The translations under genes and the position numbers were made by a program. From assembly GCF_014805685.1 (NCBI RefSeq), contig NC_060892.1:12232990-12296989 (forward strand): DNA of 64,000 nt, read 5' to 3'. Shown piece after piece: positions 25,931 to 38,850 of this stretch. Within the stretch, counting starts at the first letter, position 1. Each line of letters starts with the position of its first letter. This DNA is from Silurus meridionalis. Taxonomy: Eukaryota; Chordata; Actinopteri; Siluriformes; Siluridae. The notes under the pieces were generated by a model. That model worked only from the letters and a program-made list of their open reading frames with translations, was not told where the DNA came from and did no database searches.

Positions 25931-26320
25931 GCATCACCAAGTACATCCATAATCACAAGCACATTGATTAAAAAATGATAAAGATACAGTTTGAGATTAA
26001 TATACTTTTAATAAGACTTCTATTTAAAATCAATAACTTAATTGTTCATGAACAAATTGACAAAATGTAAACTTATACAATGTCTTTAGAAATTTCTCAG
26101 AGCTTGTATTATCGACTTGAGTACTATTAGTTTTTTTTTTTGTTTTTTTTTTGTTTTTTAGCAGATATTGAATTTTAAACAAATATTAGGCGTATTTTAT
26201 TTGCTTTAAAATAAATACATTTTCCTTCATGATGCAAAACCCTGGCACTTTTGCTGATTTACTTCGTGTACGATTGAATTAATTATTTGTGTGCATTTAG
26301 AGCAAACTTATTTTATTGGG

Positions 26321-26460
<140 letters not shown>

Positions 26461-27180
26461 CCAGTCCAAAACGCAACTCTAAAACCTTGTGATTTCAAAA
26501 AAGCAATGTGTATCTGATGCAATGTGAAGTTGTTGCATCATGATATTGATCAAAATATTAAAATATTAAGTGTTAGAGAGAAAAGGTACGATCTACGCAA
26601 TCTAGTTGTTTAGATAGAGGATTTAGAAATGTTCCTCTTGGCTTTGTAAACATGTCTCGAGTGCTCTTAGTAGAGCTCAAATCACAAAGTAAAAGTCTAG
26701 TGGAGTGGACAGCCAGCAATTCTTTTCCTACTGGCAGCATCGGAGCGTTTATTTCATACCTCTTTAAACCCACCGAGCTGGATGCAGTGAATCCGTCTGA
26801 TGCCATCCAGCTCAAACCCTCAGACCCAATCCCTGCTGCTACTACAGGCCACTCTGGGATCAATTTCTGTTGGCCGGGATGCGGGATTGATTTACAGGGC
26901 CTGTCAAAACAGCTTTCTCCACCTGCCCGCAACGTGCAACAATCAGGCGCACTGTTCAGCCCATTACACCGCTGCTGCAGACAGGGCCGCGGGGACGCTG
27001 CTCTGTTTTTTTACGGCTCGCAAGCTGGACGCTGGAGCTCAATACTCCACTCCTGAAGTGTTTTCTATTCTCACATGCAGCAAGCATGACACGACATGAC
27101 TAAAATATAACGCTATTGAATGGGATACGCTGTCCAGCAGGGAGAAAGTTACACCAGGTGATTAGCTGCAATGCGCCTAA

Positions 27181-27265
27181 CTGCAGTCAGAATGAGCGGG
27201 CGTGTTTACGGTCCTTTATAAAAGGCAAAACATTCCAGAAATAGGCGACATTCCAGCATTGCTTT
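27181..27265. promoter_or_regulatory. Paired M-CAT (TEAD-type) motifs beside a TATA-like sequence
   Basis: Two direct copies of cattcca, the consensus TEAD/M-CAT site, lie at 27,231-27,237 and 27,249-27,255. They follow cctttataaaagg at about 27,213-27,225. The position in tead1's own 5' intron suggests possible autoregulation, which is inference. A single such heptamer is common by chance, so the close pair is the point. Confidence 0.3.
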
Positions 27266-27879
27266 AGTGTTACGCGGGCGTGTTGCGGCACAACTCGGGA
27301 AGGATAAGGCATCGCTTATAAAACACAGGAAATTAAAGCTGTAAATAAGCACAGGAGAAGATAAGAGATCTTTGGACACTTATGAGCAAGAAAAAGATAT
27401 CTGACTTGGCCACATACCCTCTCCCAACCCCCTACCCATTAAGTTCCTCCATGATAAGAAAAATCCTCCATCTGTTGTGACTCATTTCTTCCTATTGAAG
27501 TACTAATGGCACAAGTCATATAGTGATGTGTGCATGTGTAGTGGTTTCACGAAATCAGTGGGGGCCACATCCATGGAAACATCACTGTGACATTCAGTGT
27601 CAGGTCATAGGGGGGATTAATGCTATGGAAAAATGTGTCTTTGGAAAAATATCTGTCATCTATATGTTCCACTACATGCACTCAATGTATTTATTAAAAA
27701 ATACATAACACGTAAATATTAGTTCTATTAAAAATAATAGAGAAAAAACTTGACCATAAGTTGACACCCTCTGAACACCATGAGCTGAATACCGTGATAC
27801 ATTTTTGCTAACTGTCGTTTTATCCACAGATGAAATTAATATTTAAAATTTAATTCATCCATTTCTATTTATCACTGTT

Positions 27880-28740
27880 TTATAACTTAGCACTAGCTAG
27901 TTAGCCTAAAGGTCATGCAATCCTGCAACTGATGTTATTAATCAAGACTAGGCTAACTGATATACAGCGTAAAGCACTTCTGGGGCAATGGCTATCAAGC
28001 TAGTTAATGTTATTCCAACTATAATACTTTTTTAGGAATCTAGGTTGCTATCAAAATAGTTAAGAGTAGCATAATTATAAGAAAAATGAATAAAAATACA
28101 TCAGGAATTAGAAAGCTAGCTAACATTAGGCTAACTAAATGTAATGCATAAAAAAGTAGTAGTCAACGGCACTAACAAGGTACCTAAATTTAGCGCACAC
28201 TAACGTTTGGTTTACTGTAATACTGTATAAGATTTGGCCAAATTATATATAAGCTAAGATTAAACGAGAGCATATTCTATAAACAAGCCACTAATTCCAC
28301 AAACAAGCAGTCTAATGTATTGTGTAAAACACTAACAATGGCGCTAGCAGGCTAACTACTATTACACTCTGTAAACCAGTAACCGATAGCACTAACAAGC
28401 TCCTGAAAAAAATGTCAAATATTTTTCAATGACATTAGTAAGTGAGGTTCAAAAATAAAAAAAATTAAAAAAAAGGATATAACTGGTAGCAAATATCAAG
28501 AGCAAGCTGGCTAACATTAGGCTAATTATAATATTGTGCAAAACAGGAGCTAAAAGCTAGCAATCTAGTTAACAATTAGTCATTAAGCCAACACCTATTA
28601 TATTGTGTAAACTAGTAACTGATGACAGCAATCTAGCTAAAATTAGACTAGCTAGCTAGCAAGCTAGCAAACATTAGGCTCACTCTTATTGTTATAAATA
28701 AATAAATAAATAAATACCAAACTAGCCAACTTTAGCTAAC
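27880..28740. repeat. Degenerate GCTA-rich tandem array
   Basis: Diverged units recur about every 110-230 bp. Each has a core close to agctagctaacattaggcta followed by a tattgtgtaaaacnagtaac-like segment. The cores are near 27,950, 28,115, 28,342, 28,505 and 28,640, and trail off near 28,735. No frame stays open through it. It is read as an old minisatellite or a nest of decayed repeat copies. Confidence 0.6.
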
Positions 28741-29679
28741 TTTTTAAACTCTTTGCCATGGATTTCTTCACCAAAACACAAGCACACTAGAAGGTTTGAT
28801 AAAAACAAAACAAAACAAAAAGCCAGTCCCGCTTTTCTTTTCAGAACTTTTCAAACAGCACAACCAAAGAAAAGCCTCGCATCCATAACAGCAAGCTGCC
28901 AGACACACAAAAAGACAAAACGATGCAGCTCTGCGTGTCTGTGTCCATAGCGTTTGGAAGTCAAGTTGAATCACAATGTCAGTGTTTACTAAAGCTACAG
29001 CAGCACCACAGAGTTCAGCTCGTCTCTGTGCATGCTAATGCTGCGAGAGATCCTCCATCGCCCGAATCATAGGCCGGCTCTAGGACTCAGCCGCTCACAA
29101 TAACAATGTGGCGGCCATTAATGAAAGGTCTGCCTGGAATTTATGGCGACACTGGAACGGGGAACACAGTGCCAGTGAGGCCCGGATGCTCAGCCGCTTG
29201 AATACGGACCACAAATTATAAACAGTTTGACTAAATGAAGCGAGTGAGCGGCTTTGTTGCACAGGCGTACATCTTCCCGGTGATGGTTGCTCTGGGAAAG
29301 GAAGTTATTGAAGCCTGGATTTCCTGCTTTCAGCTGTGGCCAAGAACTCTGAGGTTTATGGCAACTTCTGGAACTGAGTCATCTAATGATTCATAGATTC
29401 GATACTGTTTTTCATGGTGTGTCTACTGAAAAACTTTGGGCCATGAGACCTTCTAAGGTGAAAACTAGCCAGAGTAAACGGGAAATAAATAAATAAACAA
29501 CATTAGCAGTCTGTGATTTAAACTAATTGTTGTTCTATGCACCTTTAATTATAAATGATGTCTGGTTTTAATTATAAGAAACTAAATTGTAGTTAAAAAA
29601 AAAAGAGCAGAAGGGGTTCAGGGGTGTAAAAAATGTGTATTTTAAATATATATTCTTGAATGTTATTGCTCAAGATCTG

Positions 29680-29960
29680 TTGATTTGTTCTCTATAACAG
29701 CTGCTCTGTCTGAAATGTGTATATTACAGTATTCTTTGTAAAACTTTGTTTCTATAGTAACAGCTAATTCACAGGGACATCCATAGATCCTAAGAGTTAT
29801 AATAAACTTATTAAACGGATAACACAGTGGTTGTAGTGTAGAAGCTTTTTTTTTGTAAATGAGACCTTATTTTGACATTTCTTTATTTAGCATTTACAAA
29901 AAGGTTGTAAGTGTCAAGTAAAGAAGTAATTTATTTTTCTTAAAAGTGAACTACATATCG
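29680..29960 (+). repeat. Teleost repeat related to copy A, copy B
   Basis: Carries tctataacagctgctctg and gtttctatagtaacagct, blocks that I associate with the same fish repeat as 24,405-24,600. Diverged and non-coding. Confidence 0.4.
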
Positions 29961-31629
29961 TTATACAAATTGCGTATCCAGAATATATTTCGCTTCAATA
30001 TGCTTAGTTAATAAACATAAAATGTTAGTCTTTTGTTATACAAGTGTAGGCGATAAAGTAAATTACACTCCCCCCAAAGAAGGCTTTTAAAGGCCAAAAT
30101 ATACACAGGCATTTGGCAGCATTTTATAGCCACACATTTACATTTACTACCAATTTCACCTCTTTATGGGAATTCCGTTTCAAGTAGGTGGCAGTCACAA
30201 GTAGCATCAGAGAGCCGGGGTTTACTCGCATATCCTCTGCTCACTCACAAACACCCAGTGATGCATACTCACATTCATACATGCACCATGAAGCCGTATT
30301 TATCTTGACACAGCAATGAAATAGATTTTTTTCCTTGTTATGCTATGAACTGATTCAACTTTCTAACAGACGAGCGCATCGCTATCTGATACAATAAAGC
30401 TGAAAATCTGAGAAGCAGAATTGTGGATAAACCATTCCCCTTTTGCACTGCTACTGTGAATGACAGAGAGGAAAAACTGACAGTGCTGCTGCTAAGCACT
30501 AATTTGGTTTGTGTATGAAGGGCTCTGCTATGCAATATTCAAGCAAATGTGCAGAGTACTGCATTCAGAATTCTCAAGGTTTAAATCCTATTATTAACTG
30601 TGTGACCAATTAACTCGCTTTTATCAACATTAACAAGTAAATGACTCTCTATTAAACTAAATAAACATTCATTTGCAGGGTTTTTTTGTTTTTTTTTTAA
30701 GGGGGCAGCACTTCCTGAAAATTGGATCGTCAAAAGCCGCCTAACCTTGGCAACAAGTCCAAAAAAAAAAGAACACTTGTGTTGGTGTACATTCTTAACA
30801 CCAGCAGACAAAGCATCTGTAGGAATGTGTGCGCAAATGCACACAACATACACACACACACACACTTTATAATATAATTGTATTAAGCCAAATATGAGGG
30901 TTAGACTGGTGTGTTGCCCCAAATGCAAAACTGATGCAAGAAAAATAGCTCAGGAGACTAATTCAGGCAAAACAAGGCAAAGCCAGGTCCGCATGGAACA
31001 CTTAATTAATCTTAATAATGTGTAATCATATCGTTCGCCAGCCCTGAGAATTTATTAAGTCATTGTAAAAACCTTAACGCAAACGAACAACTAATTTTTC
31101 TGAATTACATACAGCTTCCAATCAGAAGTACATTCTACAAAATGAAAAATCAGTTTTAGTGGTTTTACATTTTAGTGGCTTGTTCTATGTGTGGGCACTT
31201 GTGTGGCAAAACCTCTTCATATGCTCACAATTTGACTATCTATATATCCATCTACCTATAGATAGAGTTGTTTCATTTCAGTGTTTATGTATGTATAAAT
31301 ACAGCACCAATAAAAATGCCAAAATTCTGTTTAACAAACATTCCCAAAAACAGGCTATAATACCCAGCAACAAGTTAAATTCAATTTATCTTAAAAATAT
31401 TGACATGAGTTTCATAAATGCTTAGTGTTTGTTATGTTCTTTTGCTTTAATGACTGTGTGCACTCGAGTTGACTCAGACTACACAAGTTTGTTTAAAAAC
31501 TGATGATTCGTTTTAGATCAAACCCATTAGCAGGTCATCTGAATACATGCTTCACTGGAAAGACTAACCAAAGGAGTTAGCATGGTGACTCACAAATGTG
31601 CTTATATTTTTAAAATATTACTGCACATT

Positions 31630-32317
31630 GGCATATAAAAAGAAACAAGAGTTAGTGCAGTGTCACTGTGGCTGCTCACTCTGTAGCGGAAATAAGATTT
31701 GTTCTGCGCAGACATAAAAACAAAGAAAAATCAAGTGTTACTGGATCCAGTTAACCAGGAAGTGGCTAGCCGCTAACACTAGCGCTATGGATCTGTTAGC
31801 ATTTTATGACCAGCTTTAAGAATTTCTCTTAAAAGGAGTAAATCCTGAAAATTCTGCATACTGAGGGAGTGAATGTTGAGTAGATCATATCTTTAGAAAT
31901 GTAAATATTAAAATGTTACACACACACACACACACACACACACGTATTACCCAAATGGGGCCTAACCAATGTCAACTTTATGGGTTCTAACAAATAATTG
32001 TAATTACAATTTTCCATCTATTTATTTTATTTAATTGATTAATCAAATTCAATCAAGTTTTTACTTTTATTTATTCTATTTTATTTTTATAAAATATAAT
32101 TTTACATGTTACTTAACCAAGCAGGCATTTTTTTATTGTTTTAAAAATTTACTGTTTAAATGCTGTTCACAAATGTTAATAATAACTAACTGTGTTAATA
32201 AAAAAATAGTTTTATGTTTGACATTTCTTGCCCCCAACTGTACCGAAATTCTACCGAACCGTGACTTAAATACTGAGGTACATACCGAACCGTGAATTTT
32301 GTGTACAGTTATACCCC
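31630..32317 (+). mobile_element. hAT-like non-autonomous repeat, copy 2
   Basis: Colinear and in the same orientation as 11,400-12,230 (see the landmarks there). The right end carries two close copies of accgaaccgtga (32,252 and 32,286), followed by tttgtgtacagttatacccc. That is close to the end of a hAT-type element I recognise from fish genomes. It contains a CA run at 31,918-31,943. No transposase frame is present. Confidence 0.6.
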
Positions 32318-32349
32318 AAGTAAACACACTTTGCCATGACAATCACAAA

Positions 32350-33110
32350 TTAAGGTTAAAACTCCATCAAGCAAAGAAGAAGCCATATATGAACATGTTC
32401 ATGGTCAAACAAATCGAAAGTTGGAATTCTTTTTGAAAACCATGGATGCTGCATCGTTCGGACAAAAGCAGAAAAGAACTATACATCTGGCTTGTTATAA
32501 AGGGCTCATTTCAAAAGCCTCATCTCTGATGGTATGGGGCTGCATTAGTGCCTATGGAATGGACAGCTTGCACATTTGGAAAGGCACCATAAATGCTAAA
32601 AGGTATATACACAGGTATTAGACAAACATATGCTACCATCCAGACAACGTCGTTTTCAGGGAAGCTTTTGAATGTTTCTGCAAGACAATGCTAAACCGCA
32701 TACTGCGACTATTACAACAGCATGGCTTTGTAGTAGAAGAGCCCGAGTGTTGAACTGGCCTGCCTGCAGTCCAGACCTTTCACCAACTGAATACATTTGG
32801 TGCATTATGAAACAAAGAAAACCCAGGACTGTTGAGCAGCTCGAATCCTCTAATAAACATGAATAGAGCACCATTCTTCTCCCAAAACTTTAGTAATTGG
32901 TCTCCTTAGTTCCCAGATGTATATGGCCTGTTAAAAGAAAAGGGGATGCTACAAAGTTAGCTTAACCTGGCCCTGGACAAACTTTTTGGAGACATGTTTT
33001 TTCCCTAAAACTCTACATTTCCTGTTTAAACATTTGATAGGTTTTGTGTTCTTCTGTGAATAAAATATGGGTGTACATTTTACACGGTGTCCCAACTTTT
33101 TTTTTTTTTT
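32350..33110 (+). pseudogene. Tc1-like transposon remnant with broken transposase
   Basis: The plus strand encodes fragments of a Tc1/mariner DDE transposase. These include SLMVWGCISAYGMDSLHIWK (32,526-32,585), DNAKPHTATITTAWL (32,684-32,728) and NWPACSPDLSPTEYIW (32,753-32,800), ending near QRKPRTVEQLESSNKHE before a stop. The blocks fall in different frames. The N-terminal DNA-binding half is missing, an internal deletion lies near 32,400, and the terminal glutamate region is followed by early stops. The 3' end keeps gaataaaatatgggtgtac and a terminal tacacggtgtcccaac. It is a dead, 5'-truncated copy. Confidence 0.85.
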
Positions 33111-33839
33111 TTTTAGGGTTATATAGGATCTTACATGAGACCTTTATACCAGGTGTAATAAAAGTCTGTGCTCTTCTGGAAAAAGTGAACAAATCTCTGT
33201 ATGTTAAACACTTTTGATCACTTCAGACCTTTATTTAGACCAGCTGCCCTCACTGCTGGGAAATGTGCTGATGAAAAAGGACAGAAATAGCATCACTCTT
33301 GCACATCCACCAAAGTATAATATGAAAGTCAGAATTGGGGAGAATCCTGTCTCATTCCAAGCCGCGATCTTGTCAAGGTTTAAAATCAGCATCTTCGTTT
33401 AATACTTTCCGTTCGTTTTTTTTTTTTAACCCGCCAATCTCACCGATTCTGCTCCGACCGCAGATACATTCTAATAGGAAGTGATGTGGATTGTGAATAA
33501 AGCAGACAGGACGTGGCTGTTTGTGTTGGGTTCTGTCCCAGCAGGGTTGAGCAGTTCACGTTGTCCTGTGACCGCAAGACGGGAGGAAAAGCGAGTTAGC
33601 TGCTTCTAAAAGCGGTGCGGACGCTTGTGTGTGGTTCATTCATACGTGTTGAGGTAAACCCTCAGCTCCTTGCACACAGCCATTATGAAATCTATTTGTT
33701 GCTTGCTGCTCACTAAGTGGATAGAAATGATTTCAAATCAATAAAAGAAAAGAATAGACAGATGAAAGAGCACCAAAAACAGCTCAACACGCTCATTTAG
33801 TTTTACATTCAGTTCGGATCGTCATAGGAGTTTTGCTCA

Positions 33840-34060
33840 CTGAATTCATCAATCTGGTTGGTCAGCTGTTGATTAATTTTCTCAAACAGCAGTTTGGAGA
33901 GTGCCACCATCAGTAATTCAAATAACGGGGTTTGCTGTTATAATGTTAATGCCCGCTTTGTAACATTATCGCTTCGGTAGTGAAAAACTATTTACATGGA
34001 CCTTGAGAATTTAAGCCTGACAATAAGTAGACTTCAGCACTAACAATGAAACTATGACAA
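33840..34060 (+). repeat. Teleost repeat related to copy A, copy C
   Basis: Contains tctggttggtcagctgttga followed by ttaattttctcaaacagcag, colinear with the copies at 24.4 and 29.7 kb in my reading. Non-coding. Confidence 0.5.
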
Positions 34061-34768
34061 TGAGAAACAAACGATCAAATATGGTTAACGTTTACAAAAG
34101 AAAACTATCAGTCGATATCAGTGCTTCAAGGTAAAGCTGTTTCTTTAAGGTTTCCATTGTGCACTTATCTTTTGCCATGCTCACTTACTCGACAGGCTGC
34201 ACTTTTTTTCTTATTTTTTTGCTGTCAGAGAGTGAAAGATTGAGAGCGAAACAGAGAGAGAGAGAGGGGGGGGGGGATTATATTATAGCTGTTATGATGA
34301 ATAAAATTTTAACTAACTTGTTTCATGGACATTCTATAATATTAAATGCAACTACAAACTAATAAAAGTATCACTTCTTAAGTAATCTTGTTGTGAGTTG
34401 CTGATGTATAAAAGTAATAAACCCTTTAATCATGTTTCATTAAGAAATTAGAAAATTCAGTTTGGAAACAGTAAGTGTGCTTTGAATAGAGATGAATCAC
34501 ATTGCTTCGCTGATCATTTCCATAGAACAGAACAATCTGCTGAGTATTTTTCTAACAAATCATACGTCTTATTTGGGTGGGTGATACGCCACTTCAAACC
34601 GTAGCTAATTATTTGTTTTTAATTCAAGATAACTTACAGAACACAGTTTCCATGGTGTAGATACTAACAGTAAACATTCGCCACTGAAATAACTGTGTAC
34701 TGGAATTTCTGTATGGCTAGACATACACTCACGTGTGATTTCTAACAAAATTCTGATTGTCAAAAAAA

Positions 34769-34780
34769 AATATATATATA

Positions 34781-34812
<32 letters not shown>
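34769..34812. repeat. (TA)n-(TTA)n microsatellite
   Basis: A short TA run followed by about ten ATT trinucleotides. It gives a false polyasparagine frame on the minus strand. Confidence 0.9.
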
Positions 34813-34814
<2 letters not shown>

Positions 34815-35260
34815 ATCATTAGTGCACATTTAACAACAGGTTCCTAAAATATTAATCCAATCTTGGATATGTATTAATCACACATTCAAATGATTTAAAT
34901 ACTGAAAAAAGGAGAAAAAAAGCTAATTCATGCCGAGCAACAAACAGCTGGCAACTGAAATATGAGGCATATTAAAATGCCATTGATAAGTTAAGTAAGT
35001 AGATATCTTATCTGAAGCATACAAGAGCCATATGGTGCCACGGCCAGTGCCGCCTGTTGCTGGCATAACAATGGCCTGGTGTAGACAGTAAGCGCCAGCC
35101 TCAGCTTTGACAAATGGCCGTTAGCCTGCGTCCTGGAAGCACTAAGAGTAACGTTCATATTTGCATTTTTTTCCCCTTACAGGTGCAGAAGGCGACTAAA
35201 CCAGATGTCAACTTGAGCACGGCACTATTTGCCTTCAGCAGCTCAACAGCCTACTGTGCG

Positions 35261-35272
35261 AGCGCACACGCA

Positions 35273-35304
<32 letters not shown>

Positions 35305-35308
35305 CACT
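35261..35308. repeat. (GCAC)n-(AC)n microsatellite
   Basis: About seven GCAC tetramers followed by CA units. Confidence 0.9.
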
Positions 35309-37808
35309 CCTCCCTGGCTCAGCAACAGGAAAGACAATAGGGTCTCTCTGTGTTGCGTCCATTCCCCCACAATCCTCCATTCCCAGAGGTAACCCAATCC
35401 ACTATGTCAGAGCAATGCACCTATTCTCTTCCCATTTCACAACTGAAAGACTGCATTCTTTTTCTCTCCAGCCATGGTCACAAGCACCACTCAGACAGAA
35501 AATATAGAAATGATGGAAGTTTTCACCGCCGATTCAGATTTATTATTAAAGTCAGAAATTCTCGGTTTCTCAGTTATTCGCTCTAAAGGATGTAATCAAA
35601 TCCTTTGCTTACATTTAAGAAGCAGCCTCTTTTCCCCACAGACACATCACATCTTTGACAGCTTTAAAACAGTCACACACAATTCTAAAGCTGTAGTCTA
35701 TGCCTATGGAAGATGTAATGCATATCCTAATATTACTTTACATTGTATTGATGCCTACTTACCATCAATCAAGCAATAAATACAAAATATTATGACAACC
35801 AGTACGCAAACAAATATTTAAAAAAAAAAACAAAAAAAAAAAAACAGTAGCACTTTTTTTTTTACTTTACATGCCTACTTTGGGGTTTATGAGGTCAGCA
35901 TTTTCATTGAACTTGAAAGCAAAGGGATGCTATACTATTAAATATGCACGGAAGAAAATAAAACGGTATCCAACTCTATCCATCTTTGTCGCTTTGGTGA
36001 TCTAAGAATAAATCTCTTGCACATTCAGCGGCGTTCTTGAATAAAGTGTACCTTCAAAATGTTTATCTAAAAGAAACTTGCAAAACAAAAAAGTAAAATA
36101 AAAAATGTAAAAAATATGTACTCTGGATGAAACAGTTCAGTGTCTGGTGAGTGTACCGTTACACCCATATACTGTACATGTATGAGGACATTTTGGGTAT
36201 AAACATGTCAAATCTGTACATACACATGCCATCGGCTTATAAGTGTCACAGCATGTACGGATAATGACGGCGTCTCTTGCGCACGCCTTCAAAACCTGCG
36301 AGCTTAAAGTCCACAGCTCGCATGTTCAACAGGTCTTCACTTAGAGCTGTGAAACCATTTTGTATTCTCCTGTTCGATCCGTTCTCAAAGAGCAGATTTG
36401 CTTTCCAAGATAAGGTCACATCAGCGGTCAAGTCTCAATCTGTTTACTGTAGTCGATAATGACGGCCCAGTTACAGGAGACAAACAACACATTGTCTCTT
36501 GCTGGACTTACTTTCTTTTTTTTTTTTTTAATGAAGGCCACAGTGAAATATAAGGCAATAATTAACTGTGAGAACGGAGGCTTAGTCCCAAATCGCACAA
36601 TAGTGGAACTTGTTTTCGGAGAGCTGAGTGAGTGGGACAGTAAAGCAAGTCCTCTCTGCTGAGTGTTTCCTTCGAGAGCGCAAATTCGAAATGAAGTATT
36701 ACAGCAAAAAATACTATTATATTTAAAATAGTATTACTATTATTTACTTCTGAAATCCTTTCTGAGTCAGCAGGAGCAATAAAGTTCAATTCAATTGTTT
36801 TGCCATTTTTTTCCTTATTCTAATGAATCCCTAAGTGAGATTACTCAACACTTTATAGTCTAAAAGAGTTCATTCATCTTAAAAACAAAACTAGTTATAA
36901 ATATATATTTGATTTATTCAAGCATTAGCTTAGCGAAAACAAGGGGGAACTCGAGCAAAGCTTGGATCTCCTCTACGGGCCTTCTCTGTTCATCTCCTAA
37001 TGCTAAGTATCTACTTTTCTTTATTTGGTTGAACGTAAAACTTCTACTTATTTCACGAATTGTACCCAGGAAGTACATCAGCGTCGTGTGGGAAACACTC
37101 GTCCTCTTGTTTTGTAGGAGAAACTCTAGAAGGAGTGACACTTTTTTGGGGGACTGAATGTTAGCTACAGTGCTACACTGTAACCCAGCGCCAGCGGCTC
37201 ACCGCGCAATGTGGATCATTTCTCTTTATTTCTCTTTCTCCAGATACAATGTAAACCTCACTGCGTCTCCTGGCAATAGCGTGCGGTTTCGCTTAGACAT
37301 GGTGGAAAAAACAAAGATAATAAAACACCCCCATAAGATGGTCTTTCGACATTAGTGCACAGAGGAGAGAAGAAGGCGGGCAATTCCCAACAAAGGAAAT
37401 GACAAGCCGAAGGCTGAGCGCTTATTCCCCACTGTCAATAAAGCGCTCCTGATTTATTACGAGTTAATATAATAAAGCGAGAGAAATCTATCCTGTGCAT
37501 GAGTTCACCAAAACCCTGTACTTCCTGTCCTCAAACGCAACAGATTGGCAAGTTGAACAAAAAATAAATAAAAAGAGCGCTCCCGTGAAGTTTGAAGCAG
37601 GAAAAGAGCAGATTGCTGATAGATAAATAAATAAATAAAGACACGGCTCCATTGGAAGTGGATCATGTTTGCGACCTGTTTTTATATAAACACCGAATCC
37701 AGGCGCACGGAGTGCAAACAGTGAGTAATGGTGGATGTCCTCTGGTGGATGGAGAGGAGGGTGTAAAAAAAGAGGAGAAAAAAAAAACGAAACGTGAGAG
37801 CTACTTAC

Positions 37809-37929
37809 GGTGAGGATTTTCAAAGAAGCAGAAGGAGAAGAAAAAAAACAACGCGAAAGCAACAAGTCTCTGGCCGGCGCTGTGGTTTCGCCCCGCTCCG
37901 AGGAGATCTGCAACTTCCGGCAGGACGAA
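37809..37929 (-). other. tead1: Predicted noncoding 5' exon of tead1
   Basis: On the minus strand a strong acceptor (gttttctctcccacag, ending at 37,930) precedes a 121-nt segment. That segment ends at a consensus donor (ctcacc|gtaagt at 37,808). It lies in the CpG-rich zone upstream of the tead1 coding exon, and its length suits an untranslated exon. No transcript evidence is available. The donor is stronger evidence than the acceptor, because the exon could instead extend further upstream as exon 1. Confidence 0.5.
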
Positions 37930-38850
37930 CTGTGGGAGAGAAAACAGCAACATTTTGGATCCGTCATCCTGTCCGGGGGAAAAACCTGTCCAAATCATTT
38001 ACCGTCCAAACGTTTCCGGTAACAAGGGGAACGCTTTGCTTGGGTTGAGGGTTTTTTAAACGGAGCGACCCGAGCTTTAGAGGAGCGCGCAGCAATGGCG
38101 CGGCTTGTTACGGCAAAAAAATGCGAAAAATGCCAAAGATTTTGGGTGCCATGTCAGACAGCCCTGACACAGTGCCTTTACAAAGTGAAAGCACCCTGTT
38201 GCAGCGGCGGCTTCGAGAAAAACCTGGATGAGCGAACTCAATCCGGCTGAAAACACTTCCACACAGTCCTCTCTGGCTCATATACGTGGCTCGGGGTTTT
38301 AATTTTCTCCCTAAATCTGCGCTCCATTTTTTTTTTCTCAATGGACGACGCACAAGTTTGCACATTGACCCGTTTATTAGCGTTAAAACTTACCTTAACG
38401 TCCGTCACCGATATAATTTTTTTTACTGCTCCGCCCCTTTGCTTGGATAGTTTTGGGATAATTTTTTTTTTCCTCCTAAATGTGTGAGAATTTATTTTGC
38501 AAAGTGCGTAAAGTTATTGTGGCGCGTCAGGGCCGGGCGGGAATGCGCGGGAGCGCGGATCGCCGACACACCGAGAGATGCGAAGAATGCGCGGAATGAG
38601 AGCAGGAATGAAATGAACGCGAGGCGTCGGGTTCGCGCGAGAGGGCGGAGCCGCCGGGTGGCGTCATCCACCCCAGAGGCCGGCGAGAGGGGGCGTGGCC
38701 ACGCGGCCGTGGGGATGACTTCACGGGACAACGTCGCCCGGATTGTCCAATAGGAACGCGCCGGAGGCGGAGCTTCCCGGGTTCAAACATGAACGCAGGT
38801 TACGTTGCGGTTTCAGTCCGTCTGTCTGGAGAGGACGCGAGAAATGATTT
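37840..38850 (-). promoter_or_regulatory. tead1: CpG-island-like tead1 promoter region
   Basis: CpG dinucleotides are dense, most of all at 38,515-38,830, in contrast to the AT-rich surroundings. Visible elements are GC boxes (ccgcccc at 38,431, gggcgg at 38,643, gggggcgtgg at 38,689, ggcgg near 38,766), a CCAAT box at 38,747-38,751, and ETS-like cttccgg/cttcccgg. No clear TATA box is seen, as is usual for a widely expressed TEAD gene. The transcription start is probably between about 38,400 and 38,800. An antisense transcript towards parva cannot be excluded. Confidence 0.7.
37930..38393 (-). other. tead1: Predicted first tead1 intron
   Basis: A consensus donor, gttaag|gtaagt (exon end 38,394), lies 464 bp upstream of the predicted acceptor at 37,930. 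This would be a short first intron inside the CpG-rich region. The alternative is that the two donors belong to separate first exons. Confidence 0.35.

Noticed and set aside
28753..28974. Frames on both strands near the AAAT repeat at 28.7 kb
   Set aside because: Lysine/phenylalanine-rich low-complexity translations from A-rich DNA.
37488..37967. 159-codon minus-strand frame in the tead1 promoter region
   Set aside because: It reads through the predicted acceptor, exon and donor into intron, and consists of low-complexity S/F-rich sequence.
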